The notes under the pieces were generated by a model. The model had not been told where the DNA came from. It searched no databases and saw only the letters and a list, made by a program, of their open reading frames with translations. DNA of 10,128 bases from a bacterium CG2_30_54_10. GTDB lineage: Bacteria > Muiribacteriota > Ozemobacteria > Ozemobacterales > Ozemobacteraceae. The DNA lies in assembly GCA_001872985.1 (NCBI GenBank), contig MNYA01000108.1, positions 1 to 10,128 of the forward strand, given 5' to 3'. The position numbers and the translations under genes were made by a program. Within the stretch, counting starts at the first letter, position 1, and each line of letters opens with the position of its first letter. Positions 1 to 5,544 of this stretch are shown here, piece by piece.

Positions 1-2
1 TC

Positions 3-170
3 AAATGGATTACTGCTGAGCTCCAAAGGGACAAATTGTATCTACTCAATGCTTCGAGGAAACCCAATGATTCCTGGCGCAAGGGACTTCTCCCTTCGGT
101 CGAAATTACGGCGCCGTTTGTCATTCCGAACGAATGTGAGGAATCTCTCTTAATGTTGAGAATCAGCTAA
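3..170 (+). CDS. Possible 3' end of an upstream gene (partial, unidentified)
   Basis: An open frame enters from the left edge and runs 55 codons to TAA at 168-170. The residues (for example KWITAELQRDKLYLLNAS) have the mixed composition of real protein rather than of a shadow frame. No family is recognisable from so short a tail. The last part reads VIPNECEESLL and is encoded by about 120-151, a sequence resembling one arm of interspersed GTCATTCC...GAATCTC repeats. The natural C-terminus may therefore have been replaced or extended by a repeat. Frame 1 is also open to 151-153, but its composition is less convincing. The call is tentative. Confidence 0.33.
   Translation, partial: KWITAELQRDKLYLLNASRKPNDSWRKGLLPSVEITAPFVIPNECEESLLMLRIS
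120..151 (+). repeat. Half-copy of a GTCATTCC...GAATCTC interspersed repeat
   Basis: GTCATTCCGAACGAATG followed by TGAGGAATCTC looks like one arm of the same general class of palindromic repeat as the one at 248-318. No matching reverse-complement arm is seen within the next 100 bases, so it is a solo arm or a decayed copy. It overlaps the end of the possible partial gene and supplies its last codons. Confidence 0.4.
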
Positions 171-247
171 TGCCCCTTCTTTTTGAGCAGATACGACAAA
201 TTTAATTACGCTTTTGGGTAATGGCGAATCGATGACTGATGGAGTTT

Positions 248-318
248 GTCATTGCAAGGAGGCAACGCCGACGAAGCAATCTGGTTCAGCGGGATTGCTT
301 CGCTTCGCTCGCAATGAC
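248..318. repeat. 71-bp palindromic interspersed repeat (MITE/REP-like)
   Basis: The ends are exact inverted copies: GTCATTGC at 248-255 and GCAATGAC at 311-318. An inner perfect 10-bp stem CGAAGCAATC (272-281) pairs with GATTGCTTCG (293-302) around an 11-nt loop. The left arm carries extra bases, so the hairpin is imperfect in the middle. The sequence type, GTCATTGC..GAAGCAATC plus its reverse complement, is a familiar dispersed non-coding repeat in many environmental bacterial genomes. Only one full copy is in this window, so its repeat status rests on resemblance. Confidence 0.6.
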
Positions 319-353
319 ATGAACCTATCAGTCAGGATTCCCCACCACCCGCT

Positions 354-386
354 TTTGTATACAAACTCGGGCTGTGTTATACAAAG
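354..386. promoter_or_regulatory. Inverted TTTGTATA motif pair, possible operator
   Basis: TTTGTATACAAA at 354-365 is a perfect 12-bp palindrome. Its left half TTTGTATA (354-361) is also inverted as TATACAAA at 379-386, 17 bp further on. A third direct copy, TTTGTATA, occurs at 473-480. Three copies of an 8-mer in about 130 bp of non-coding DNA suggests protein-binding sites or a relic of a repeat. No regulator can be assigned. Confidence 0.3.
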
Positions 387-493
387 ACGCACTGAATTTT
401 GTTCGCGGGAAGGTGGGCAAGAGGGCGAAGGGGCGCCTTGCAAAAACAAAAATAGATAAATTTCAATGCACTTTTGTATAGAATGGCCGAAAC

Positions 494-556
494 GTGGCGG
501 AGCTTTGAGAGCTTCCGCACCAGCGGCTGGAAGCCGCTGCCGCTTTGGGACGCCAC
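494..556. repeat. Two-hairpin element bounded by GTGGCG/CGCCAC
   Basis: The 63-bp segment is framed by the inverted 6-mers GTGGCG (494-499) and CGCCAC (551-556). Inside are two hairpins. The first is GCGGAGCT (497-504) with AGC-T-TCCGC (510-518), 8 bp with one bulged T. The second is CAGCGGCT (521-528) with AGCCGCTG (532-539), a perfect 8-bp stem with a 3-nt loop. The outer arm overlaps the first hairpin by three bases, so not all pairs form at once. It most resembles a dispersed structured repeat rather than a gene. Confidence 0.45.
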
Positions 557-651
557 ATTGCGCGAAGGTCACGCACTCTCAAAAAATGGTGAAAATCACG
601 AAAGCAGATCGGAGGGCGCAAGAATCCCGGCCCCTCTTTTTGAAAAGTTAA

Positions 652-1233
652 ATGGATTTCTACGACCGCAATTCCGAAAGTTACGCGGAAGGCAGCTTCA
701 CCCGGAATCTTGAATCCTTGCTCGATCCTTTTTGCAAGCTGGTTTTGGCAAAGGGATCCGTTTTGGATCTCGGCTCAGGTTCAGGCCGGGATTCCCTGGC
801 CTTGAATGGACGCGGGTTTACGGTTTTCTCCATAGATCGCAGCCGCGGAATGCTGCGCGAACACCGGAAAAAAGGCGGAATGAACCTCATCCAGGGAGAT
901 CTGATTCGGTTGCCCTTCCGAAAAGGCTCCTTCGACGGGGTCTGGGCATGCGCGTCGATTCTGCATATTCCCAAGGCCGGCTTGTCGACTGCTTTGGCAG
1001 AGTCCAAGCGCGTTCTGCGCACTGATGGCATTCTTTTTCTGAGCCTCAAAGCCGGGGTGGGCGAAAAGATCGATGCTCTTGGCCGGTTCTGTGCTTACTA
1101 TAGTGAAGATGAACTCGCCCACGCCCTTGCGATTGAAGGTTTTCTCCCAATCGAAAACAGCCGGACAAAAGACCTGGCCGGCCGTGAGGTCGAGTGGATC
1201 AACCTTCTGGCGAAACCCTTTCAAAAGCCCTAG
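652..1233 (+). CDS. Class I SAM-dependent methyltransferase
   Basis: This is a 193-residue cytoplasmic enzyme expected to move a methyl group from S-adenosylmethionine to an unknown small acceptor. The Rossmann-type SAM fold is clear. Motif I VLDLGSGSGRDS lies at 37-48, the acidic residue ending strand 2 is D62, QGDLIRLPF at 81-89 gives the adenine-contact region, and FDGVWACASILHIPK at 94-108 is the motif IV/post-motif region. LRTDGILFLSLKAG (122-135) is the usual strand-5 area. The N-terminal YDRNSESYA and the later RFCAYYSEDEL are typical of Methyltransf_11/25-like proteins. The length is normal for a minimal enzyme. ATG 652 directly follows an in-frame TAA (649-651), so it is the first possible start; the ribosome-binding site is weak. 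The gene ends on the CTAG shared with the converging deacetylase. The substrate cannot be predicted. Confidence 0.88.
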   Translation: MDFYDRNSESYAEGSFTRNLESLLDPFCKLVLAKGSVLDLGSGSGRDSLALNGRGFTVFSIDRSRGMLREHRKKGGMNLIQGDLIRLPFRKGSFDGVWACASILHIPKAGLSTALAESKRVLRTDGILFLSLKAGVGEKIDALGRFCAYYSEDELAHALAIEGFLPIENSRTKDLAGREVEWINLLAKPFQKP

Positions 1234-2213
1234 AAAGCGCGGCAGAGAAGCGCCGAAAAGAGCTGCCCCGATTTCTTCGCCCGCAAAAGAGCGATCGCCG
1301 AGAACTCGACCTTGGGCGGCGGATTGAGGATCCGAACCAACAGACGCCGCCCGGTGACCTCAGGATTGAAAAGATCCCAGCTCTTCCTGAAGGCATGAAG
1401 CACCGAAGGTTGTTTTGCCGCCCAGAAGGCGCGGCCGTGCGGTGGATCACGCAGATAGGGAGAAGGAAGAAGATTGCATTGTGACAAAGCAGCCAGGAGA
1501 GGCTCAAGCGCATTGGCAGTTGACGGCAGAGTATCGTGCAGGAGGATGACTCCGCCCTTCCCACCCCCATCGAGGTGGATCTGCTTTCGAAGACTGGCAA
1601 CCGTTTGTGCCATGCTTCGGTTTCGCCAGTCGCGGGGGTCAAATGTCCACAGCATGATACTCATGTTTTCCTGGCGAAGAATACTGACGATTGTAGTGTT
1701 CAACGCCCCATAGGGCGGGCGAAACAATCTGGGGCGGGCCCCGGTTATCTGAGTGATAAGGTCATTAGTTTCGCGTATTTCCCGAAGAATGCGCTCAGCC
1801 CCTTGCCGCCTCAGATCAATGTGGTAGTAGGTATGGTTTCCGATCGTGTGACCTTCATCGTAGATCCGTTTCACCAACCCCGGATATTTTCGGACGTTCA
1901 TGCCCACCAGAAAAAAGACGCACTTGAGATTCCAGCGTTTGAGGATGTCAAGGACAATAGGAGTGGTGTGTGGGTTGGGACCATCGTCAAAGGTAAGCAA
2001 AAGTCTGCGGGCCTTCCCCAGGGTCTCGGCGATGAGTTTACGATTGTAGAAAACGAACCCGGAAAGCGGTTCCCCAAGAGGGGCAATGACATTCCTCGTG
2101 GTAGAAGGAATAGACAGAACGCCCGAAGCAATCGCCCCCGTAGCGCTCAAGGCAGCAAGAGAAAAAATGAGAGTCAGGAAAATCAAGAAGTTTGTGTTCT
2201 TCAGCATAAGCAA
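1230..2213 (-). CDS. Secreted polysaccharide deacetylase (NodB domain, CE4)
   Basis: This 327-residue protein of carbohydrate esterase family 4 is expected to remove N-acetyl (or O-acetyl) groups from a cell-wall or surface polysaccharide outside the cytoplasm. A hydrophobic segment at about 9-29 is a signal peptide or membrane anchor. All five NodB motifs are present: TFDDGPN (74-80, D76 and D77), NHTYYH (126-131, metal ligands H127 and H131), RPPYG (165-169), DPRDW (192-196) and ILLHD (223-227, H226). The metal site therefore looks intact. About 80 residues follow the domain (PEVTGRRLLVRILNPPPKV and more) and match nothing recognised. The TTG start at 2213 is preferred because AAGGGG (2226-2221) lies 7 nt upstream; ATG at 2207 would lose two residues. 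It is divergent from the ankyrin gene and may take part in envelope polysaccharide modification, but the substrate is unknown. Confidence 0.9.
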   Translation of the reverse strand: MLMLKNTNFLIFLTLIFSLAALSATGAIASGVLSIPSTTRNVIAPLGEPLSGFVFYNRKLIAETLGKARRLLLTFDDGPNPHTTPIVLDILKRWNLKCVFFLVGMNVRKYPGLVKRIYDEGHTIGNHTYYHIDLRRQGAERILREIRETNDLITQITGARPRLFRPPYGALNTTIVSILRQENMSIMLWTFDPRDWRNRSMAQTVASLRKQIHLDGGGKGGVILLHDTLPSTANALEPLLAALSQCNLLPSPYLRDPPHGRAFWAAKQPSVLHAFRKSWDLFNPEVTGRRLLVRILNPPPKVEFSAIALLRAKKSGQLFSALLCRAF

Positions 2214-2274
2214 TAAGAATCCCCTTGGGACACTATCGGCAAGGAAGTTATCTGAGGTGAGCCGCCCACCACTT

Positions 2275-2303
2275 ATTTTACCTCATTTTTGAAGTTATTT
2301 AGC
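2275..2303 (-). promoter_or_regulatory. Possible sigma-70 promoter of the deacetylase
   Basis: On the minus strand TAAAAT (2280-2275) matches five of six bases of the TATAAT consensus. The hexamer 17 bp upstream, GCTAAA (2303-2298), is a poor -35. The -35 would lie inside the inverted repeat at 2295-2319, which fits a promoter whose use depends on a regulator bound there. This is inference from base patterns only. Confidence 0.25.
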
Positions 2304-2319
2304 TGTATCAGCTCAATAA
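2295..2319. promoter_or_regulatory. 25-bp inverted repeat, candidate operator
   Basis: The arms TTATTTAGCTG (2295-2305) and CAGCTCAATAA (2309-2319) are inverted copies matching at 10 of 11 positions around a 3-bp TAT centre. The size and symmetry suit a dimeric helix-turn-helix regulator. It lies about 80 bp upstream of the deacetylase start and about 195 bp upstream of the ankyrin gene, so it could act on either. It is not a terminator: the stem is AT-rich at the base and no T run follows. Confidence 0.4.
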
Positions 2320-2401
2320 TCAACGAGAAACATGGAGGCGAATCGAACGGCGCAAAGCGCCTGACCGCAGAGATGAGACACGCCAATTCACTTCGCGTTT
2401 C

Positions 2402-2437
2402 GAGAGGGGGCGCGTTCGCGGACGCGTGTCCCCTCTC
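2402..2437 (+). promoter_or_regulatory. Strong GC-rich hairpin upstream of the ankyrin operon
   Basis: GAGAGGGG (2402-2409) pairs with CCCCTCTC (2430-2437), and CGCGT (2411-2415) with ACGCG (2422-2426), around the loop TCGCGG. Internal bases G2410 against TGT (2427-2429) form a small asymmetric bulge. Only three T follow (2438-2440), so this is a poor intrinsic terminator for rightward transcription. The hairpin lies 77 bp before the ankyrin ATG. It could be a 5'-leader element, an attenuator-like structure or a repeat. Confidence 0.35.
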
Positions 2438-2474
2438 TTTGAGAAGATACGTTTAGCTTTGTTTGGTAATCACG

Positions 2475-2483
2475 TGCTACAGT
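2475..2483 (+). promoter_or_regulatory. Weak extended -10 element before the ankyrin operon
   Basis: TGC followed by TACAGT (2478-2483) matches an extended -10 (TGN plus four of six TATAAT bases), about 31 bp before the ATG at 2515. No good -35 is seen at 16-18 bp spacing. A GG..GC pair nearby (2465-2477) is one base too close for a sigma-54 promoter. Low confidence. Confidence 0.18.
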
Positions 2484-2514
2484 GTCAAAAATTCGAGCGA
2501 ATTGGGAGAAATGT

Positions 2515-3522
2515 ATGCAGAGAAGCGTTCTCCGCGTTGTCCTTTTTTTCTTCTGCATTGCAACCGAACTTGCCTGGGGTGGAGGGATCCACGAAGCTGC
2601 GAAAATGGCAGATATCGATCGGCTGAAGGAAATCCTCAAACTCAGCCCCAACCTGGTCAACTCCACAGTTGATTATGGTATGACGCCACCCAGCTATCAG
2701 ATGACTCCCCTTCAATGGGCAGGAAGGATGGGCCATCCCGAGGTGGCCCGCCTGCTTCTGGAAAACAAAGCCGATGTAAACGCCAAGACAACCCGAGGAA
2801 GAACTCCGCTCCACATGGCGTCAATTCGCGGCAATTTGGAAGTCGTCGAAATTCTCCTGGCTTCAGGTGCAACTGTCAATGCCGCGGATAATTTCGGTTC
2901 GACGCCACTGCATTTTGCCGCATCCAAAGGCACGGTCCCAGTGATCGAAACTCTCCTGTCACATGGCGCCCGAGCTGATGTCAATGACGCACAGGGGAAC
3001 ACCCCCTTGCACGTTGCGACCCTGCACGGTAACGTACGGGCAATGGCCCTTCTCCTGAACCGACCCGGTGCATTGGAATCCGTGAACAATGAAGGTGACA
3101 CCCCTCTGCATATGGCAGTTCGAGGGAACCACCGCCAGGGACTGGAGCTCCTCCTCAAATATCATCCGTCCCTCGTTGCGACAAACGCAAAGAAGGAAAC
3201 CCCGCTTCATTTGGCTGCCCGTAAGCTGTCTAACGAACTGGTCGAGATTCTGCTTAACGCAGGCGCACCAGTCGACCCCCGGAATCTGGAAGGCGAAACC
3301 CCGTTGTTCGTGGCGGCAAGACAAGCTTTTTGGGAGGCCAAATGGAACAACCGGCGTGAAAGTAAATTTGCCGATCAGTTCCGGGCGATTCTGACAACTT
3401 TTCTTGCCAAGGGCGCCGATCTCTACGCGCAAAGTCCTGACGGCGGAAGTCCATTGAACCTTGCCAACAACATTCTCGGACGGAGGGAAGTGGAAAAAAT
3501 CCTTGGAGCTCCTCGAAAGTAA
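2515..3522 (+). CDS. Secreted ankyrin-repeat protein
   Basis: This is a 335-residue protein made almost wholly of ankyrin repeats, a protein-binding scaffold without catalytic activity of its own. Residues 1-22 form a clear signal peptide (positive MQR, hydrophobic VLRVVLFFFCIA, likely cut near AWG-GG), so it should act in the periplasm or outside. Repeats with the TPLHxAA signature start near 63, 96, 129, 162, 195, 228 and 261. A degenerate first repeat lies at about 24-54, and a short cap GSPLNLANNIL (311-321) ends the array. The repeat starting at 261 carries an insertion of about 16 residues (AFWEAKWNNRRESKFA). ATG 2515 is chosen over GTG 2482 because GGGAGA (2504-2509) is well spaced and the signal peptide then begins properly. 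It is the first gene of the five-gene cluster; the partner protein is unknown. Confidence 0.88.
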   Translation: MQRSVLRVVLFFFCIATELAWGGGIHEAAKMADIDRLKEILKLSPNLVNSTVDYGMTPPSYQMTPLQWAGRMGHPEVARLLLENKADVNAKTTRGRTPLHMASIRGNLEVVEILLASGATVNAADNFGSTPLHFAASKGTVPVIETLLSHGARADVNDAQGNTPLHVATLHGNVRAMALLLNRPGALESVNNEGDTPLHMAVRGNHRQGLELLLKYHPSLVATNAKKETPLHLAARKLSNELVEILLNAGAPVDPRNLEGETPLFVAARQAFWEAKWNNRRESKFADQFRAILTTFLAKGADLYAQSPDGGSPLNLANNILGRREVEKILGAPRK

Positions 3523-3550
3523 ATCGTCTGACGCCGGAAATAGCCGCGGG

Positions 3551-5533
3551 ATGCTGACAGGCCCGCGGATGTTGCTCCTTCGCCGAAGGGGAATTTTTGC
3601 CGCCGTATTTTTCGCCTGTCTGGGGTTTGGAAGTTTCACGGCCCTGTTTTTCAGCCGTTCAAGCATTGCCTCAATGACTTTCGAGGCTTCTCAACCTCTC
3701 GAAAGGTCCCCCGCGCTCGACGATCAATCCGCCGCGTTGTTCGGGAAATACCTCGATCGGTTCAGAGATATTCCCGCACAGGCTGCCTGCCTGGAAGCTC
3801 ATGGCTTTCCCGTGGATAAAGCCTTTCTCCAGGATCATATCGAGCTTAAGTCCGAAATGCAGGGTGGTTGCCGATTCCATTTTCGGGTTTCCGGCTCAAG
3901 AACAGGTTTCGTTCTGCTTGTAGCCGAGACCCTCGGAAATTGGTTCACGGAAGAATCTGCGCGTCTGTTGCAGGAACATACCGCGGAAATGCGGGTGTTC
4001 CAAGAGGGAAGATTGAAGGTTGTGATGGCCGAGAGCGCCAAAATGCGCGAACGGATAACAGCCATGGAAGCGTCTCTCCATGTAGGCTCCCTGCCGGATT
4101 CCCTAAAAAAAACCGACGCCCGCCTCGATCATCTAAGAGAAAACCTGGCTGCGACCGAAATTTCCAGCCGCAGACTGCTCAAACGAATTTCCGTAAGAAG
4201 CAAATCCCTTTCGGCTGCCGCGACTAAATCCGCCCGAAAAAAGCAGAGCCGTGGGCGGTTGCCTCCAGCCATCAGAAGAGGTTTGGCTCTTGTGAATGCG
4301 TTGTCCAAAACCGCCCGTCAGCTCGAGGCAAAAAAAGTCTCGCTGAAGGGTTCCATATTGAAGGCTTCCAAATTTCGTCTCCAGATTTTGGAGCGAAAAG
4401 ATGAGTACGATGAGCTTTCTCAGCAGAAAAATGCCTACGATTCAGCAGCCTCGATGTGGACGAAAATGCGTGATTTCACCATTTTTCAGCAGCAATCTGG
4501 AATTGGAAAACTATCCATAACCGCAGGGCCAAAGCTGGTGGAAACTGGTTTTTCCCTGTTCAGATTGGATGTTTTTCTCGGCATTGGTTTCCTGGCATCG
4601 ATTCTCGCCTTGGCATCCACGATTCTGGCCGATTATTTCGACACGACCGTGCGCAACCCATTTTTCATGCCCCATGTCCGGTCTTTCAACATTATCGGAA
4701 AAATAACCGAAGTGATGCCCGCCGGCGAAACCATTCTTCATGGGCCGAATGAACCGCCCGGGGCACCCGGGCCATCTGAGCCGCCCGGGCCACCTGGGCC
4801 GCCGGGGTTGATTGAACCGGCCTTCATGTGTAATCCCCTGATTCCCCTCGTGGCTTCCGAGGATTGCATGGCTTCCCTGCGCGACCAGATACTCCCGGCA
4901 GTCGATCGAATCCCCCTGAACGAGCCATCCATGGCCCCGGCAGCCCACTATCCCCATAGTGAGGGTCGGAAACATTTCGAGACGATTATCCTCCTTTCGC
5001 CCAAACCCGGGGCGGGAGCTTCCACCATCACGGTCGGGCTCGGGCTTTCCCTTGCCAGGGCCGGGCGGCGGGTACTCCTGGTTGATGCGGACCAGCGTGC
5101 TCCGACACTGCACAAGATGCTTTTCGTTCCCAAGTTTCCAGGATTGACCTCCTGGGTTCCCGGGAAAACATTGGATAGTTGCTGCATGGAAACAGGGTTC
5201 GATCGGTTACGGATCATCCCCGCGGGACTCCAACATCCGGATCTGAAAAGATTCTGGGGGTCGGGAGACTGGGTCGGAGAGTTTCTCGAAACGTCGCAAA
5301 TGATTGCCGACATTGTTCTGGTCGATGTATCACCACTTTCGGTCTGTCAGGATGCAGGTTTCTTCCTTCGACATGCCGATCGAATCCTTGTCCTGGCGGG
5401 GGTAGGCTCGAGCCGGGTTGTAGATGTCCACGCAGCATTTTCATTTTTGAACGAAAACAATTTTGAACCGGCCGGAATAATCTACAACCGGATTCCACAA
5501 GGTGAAATTGATTTCATGTGGCGGATGGTCTGA
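3551..5533 (+). CDS. Wzz/BY-kinase-like membrane protein with degenerate P-loop
   Basis: The 660-residue protein resembles bacterial tyrosine-kinase polysaccharide co-polymerases, which control chain length and export of surface polysaccharide. Order: TM1 about 14-35; a periplasmic part of about 300 residues with helical, coiled-coil-prone stretches (about 135-320); TM2 about 337-361 followed by DYFDTTVRNP, the typical motif after the second Wzz helix; a collagen-like linker at 398-419; and a MinD/BY-kinase-type ATPase domain at about 475-650. The P-loop reads SPKPGAGAST (483-492), with Ala490 where the ATP-binding lysine of GK(S/T) should be. Walker A' VLLVDADQRAPTL (508-520) and Walker B IVLVDVSP (588-595) remain. 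The ExxRxxR-like motif has become DCMASLR (438-444), and no C-terminal tyrosine cluster exists. A catalytically dead or regulatory form is inferred. The start is uncertain: ATG 3551 has GGAAA 10 nt upstream, with ATG 3569 and TTG 3461 as alternatives. It follows the ankyrin gene by 28 bp. Confidence 0.78.
   Translation: MLTGPRMLLLRRRGIFAAVFFACLGFGSFTALFFSRSSIASMTFEASQPLERSPALDDQSAALFGKYLDRFRDIPAQAACLEAHGFPVDKAFLQDHIELKSEMQGGCRFHFRVSGSRTGFVLLVAETLGNWFTEESARLLQEHTAEMRVFQEGRLKVVMAESAKMRERITAMEASLHVGSLPDSLKKTDARLDHLRENLAATEISSRRLLKRISVRSKSLSAAATKSARKKQSRGRLPPAIRRGLALVNALSKTARQLEAKKVSLKGSILKASKFRLQILERKDEYDELSQQKNAYDSAASMWTKMRDFTIFQQQSGIGKLSITAGPKLVETGFSLFRLDVFLGIGFLASILALASTILADYFDTTVRNPFFMPHVRSFNIIGKITEVMPAGETILHGPNEPPGAPGPSEPPGPPGPPGLIEPAFMCNPLIPLVASEDCMASLRDQILPAVDRIPLNEPSMAPAAHYPHSEGRKHFETIILLSPKPGAGASTITVGLGLSLARAGRRVLLVDADQRAPTLHKMLFVPKFPGLTSWVPGKTLDSCCMETGFDRLRIIPAGLQHPDLKRFWGSGDWVGEFLETSQMIADIVLVDVSPLSVCQDAGFFLRHADRILVLAGVGSSRVVDVHAAFSFLNENNFEPAGIIYNRIPQGEIDFMWRMV
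4742..4807 (+). repeat. Collagen-like Gly-Pro-rich coding repeat
   Basis: Residues 398-419 of the BY-kinase-like protein read as triplets GPN, EPP, GAP, GPS, EPP, GPP, GPP, ending in G. Most triplets are Gly-X-Y, with Glu replacing Gly in two. The DNA is a run of CCCGGG/GGGCCA-type 9-bp near-repeats, prone to slippage. In position it joins TM2 to the cytoplasmic ATPase-like domain. Confidence 0.7.
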
Positions 5534-5544
5534 AGCTGGCTGAT

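Larger units (their letters stand above)
171..651. other. Gene-poor stretch with repeats
   Basis: There is no convincing gene here. The short open frames cross the palindromic elements, lack ribosome-binding sites and resemble no protein. The stretch holds the 71-bp palindromic repeat (248-318), the TTTGTATA motifs (354-365, 379-386, 473-480) and the two-hairpin element (494-556). A weak GAGGG (612-616) / CCCTC (632-636) pair followed by five T (637-641) lies just before the methyltransferase start. It could form a poor hairpin but is not called a terminator. Confidence 0.6.
2214..2514. other. Divergent intergenic regulatory region
   Basis: This is the only substantial gap between the deacetylase (leftward) and the five-gene rightward cluster, so it should carry promoters for both. 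It contains a 25-bp inverted repeat (2295-2319), a small GGCGC-AAA-GCGCC hairpin (2349-2361), a GC-rich hairpin (2402-2437), and weak promoter-like hexamers on both strands. I see no open frame with a credible start. Confidence 0.6.

Noticed and set aside
612..641. Hairpin plus T run resembling a terminator
   Set aside because: A 5-bp stem with a 15-nt loop is too weak, and it lies 10 bp before the methyltransferase start.
466..651. 61-codon open frame ending directly before the methyltransferase ATG
   Set aside because: It runs through the two-hairpin element, has no ribosome-binding site, and its residues look like translated repeat. Abutting the methyltransferase is explained by the shared frame.
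1536..2216. Long plus-strand open frame (226 codons)
   Set aside because: It is antisense to the polysaccharide deacetylase, which has all five NodB motifs. The frame shows no domain and is a codon-bias shadow.
2465..2477. Possible sigma-54 promoter (GG..GC) before the ankyrin gene
   Set aside because: Only 9 bp separate GG and GC instead of the required 10, and the flanking bases match poorly. No convincing sigma-54 promoter was found in the intergenic regions.
4511..5113. 200-codon minus-strand open frame with Gly/Pro-rich stretch
   Set aside because: Antisense to the BY-kinase-like gene. The Gly-Pro run simply mirrors the GC-rich collagen-like repeat.
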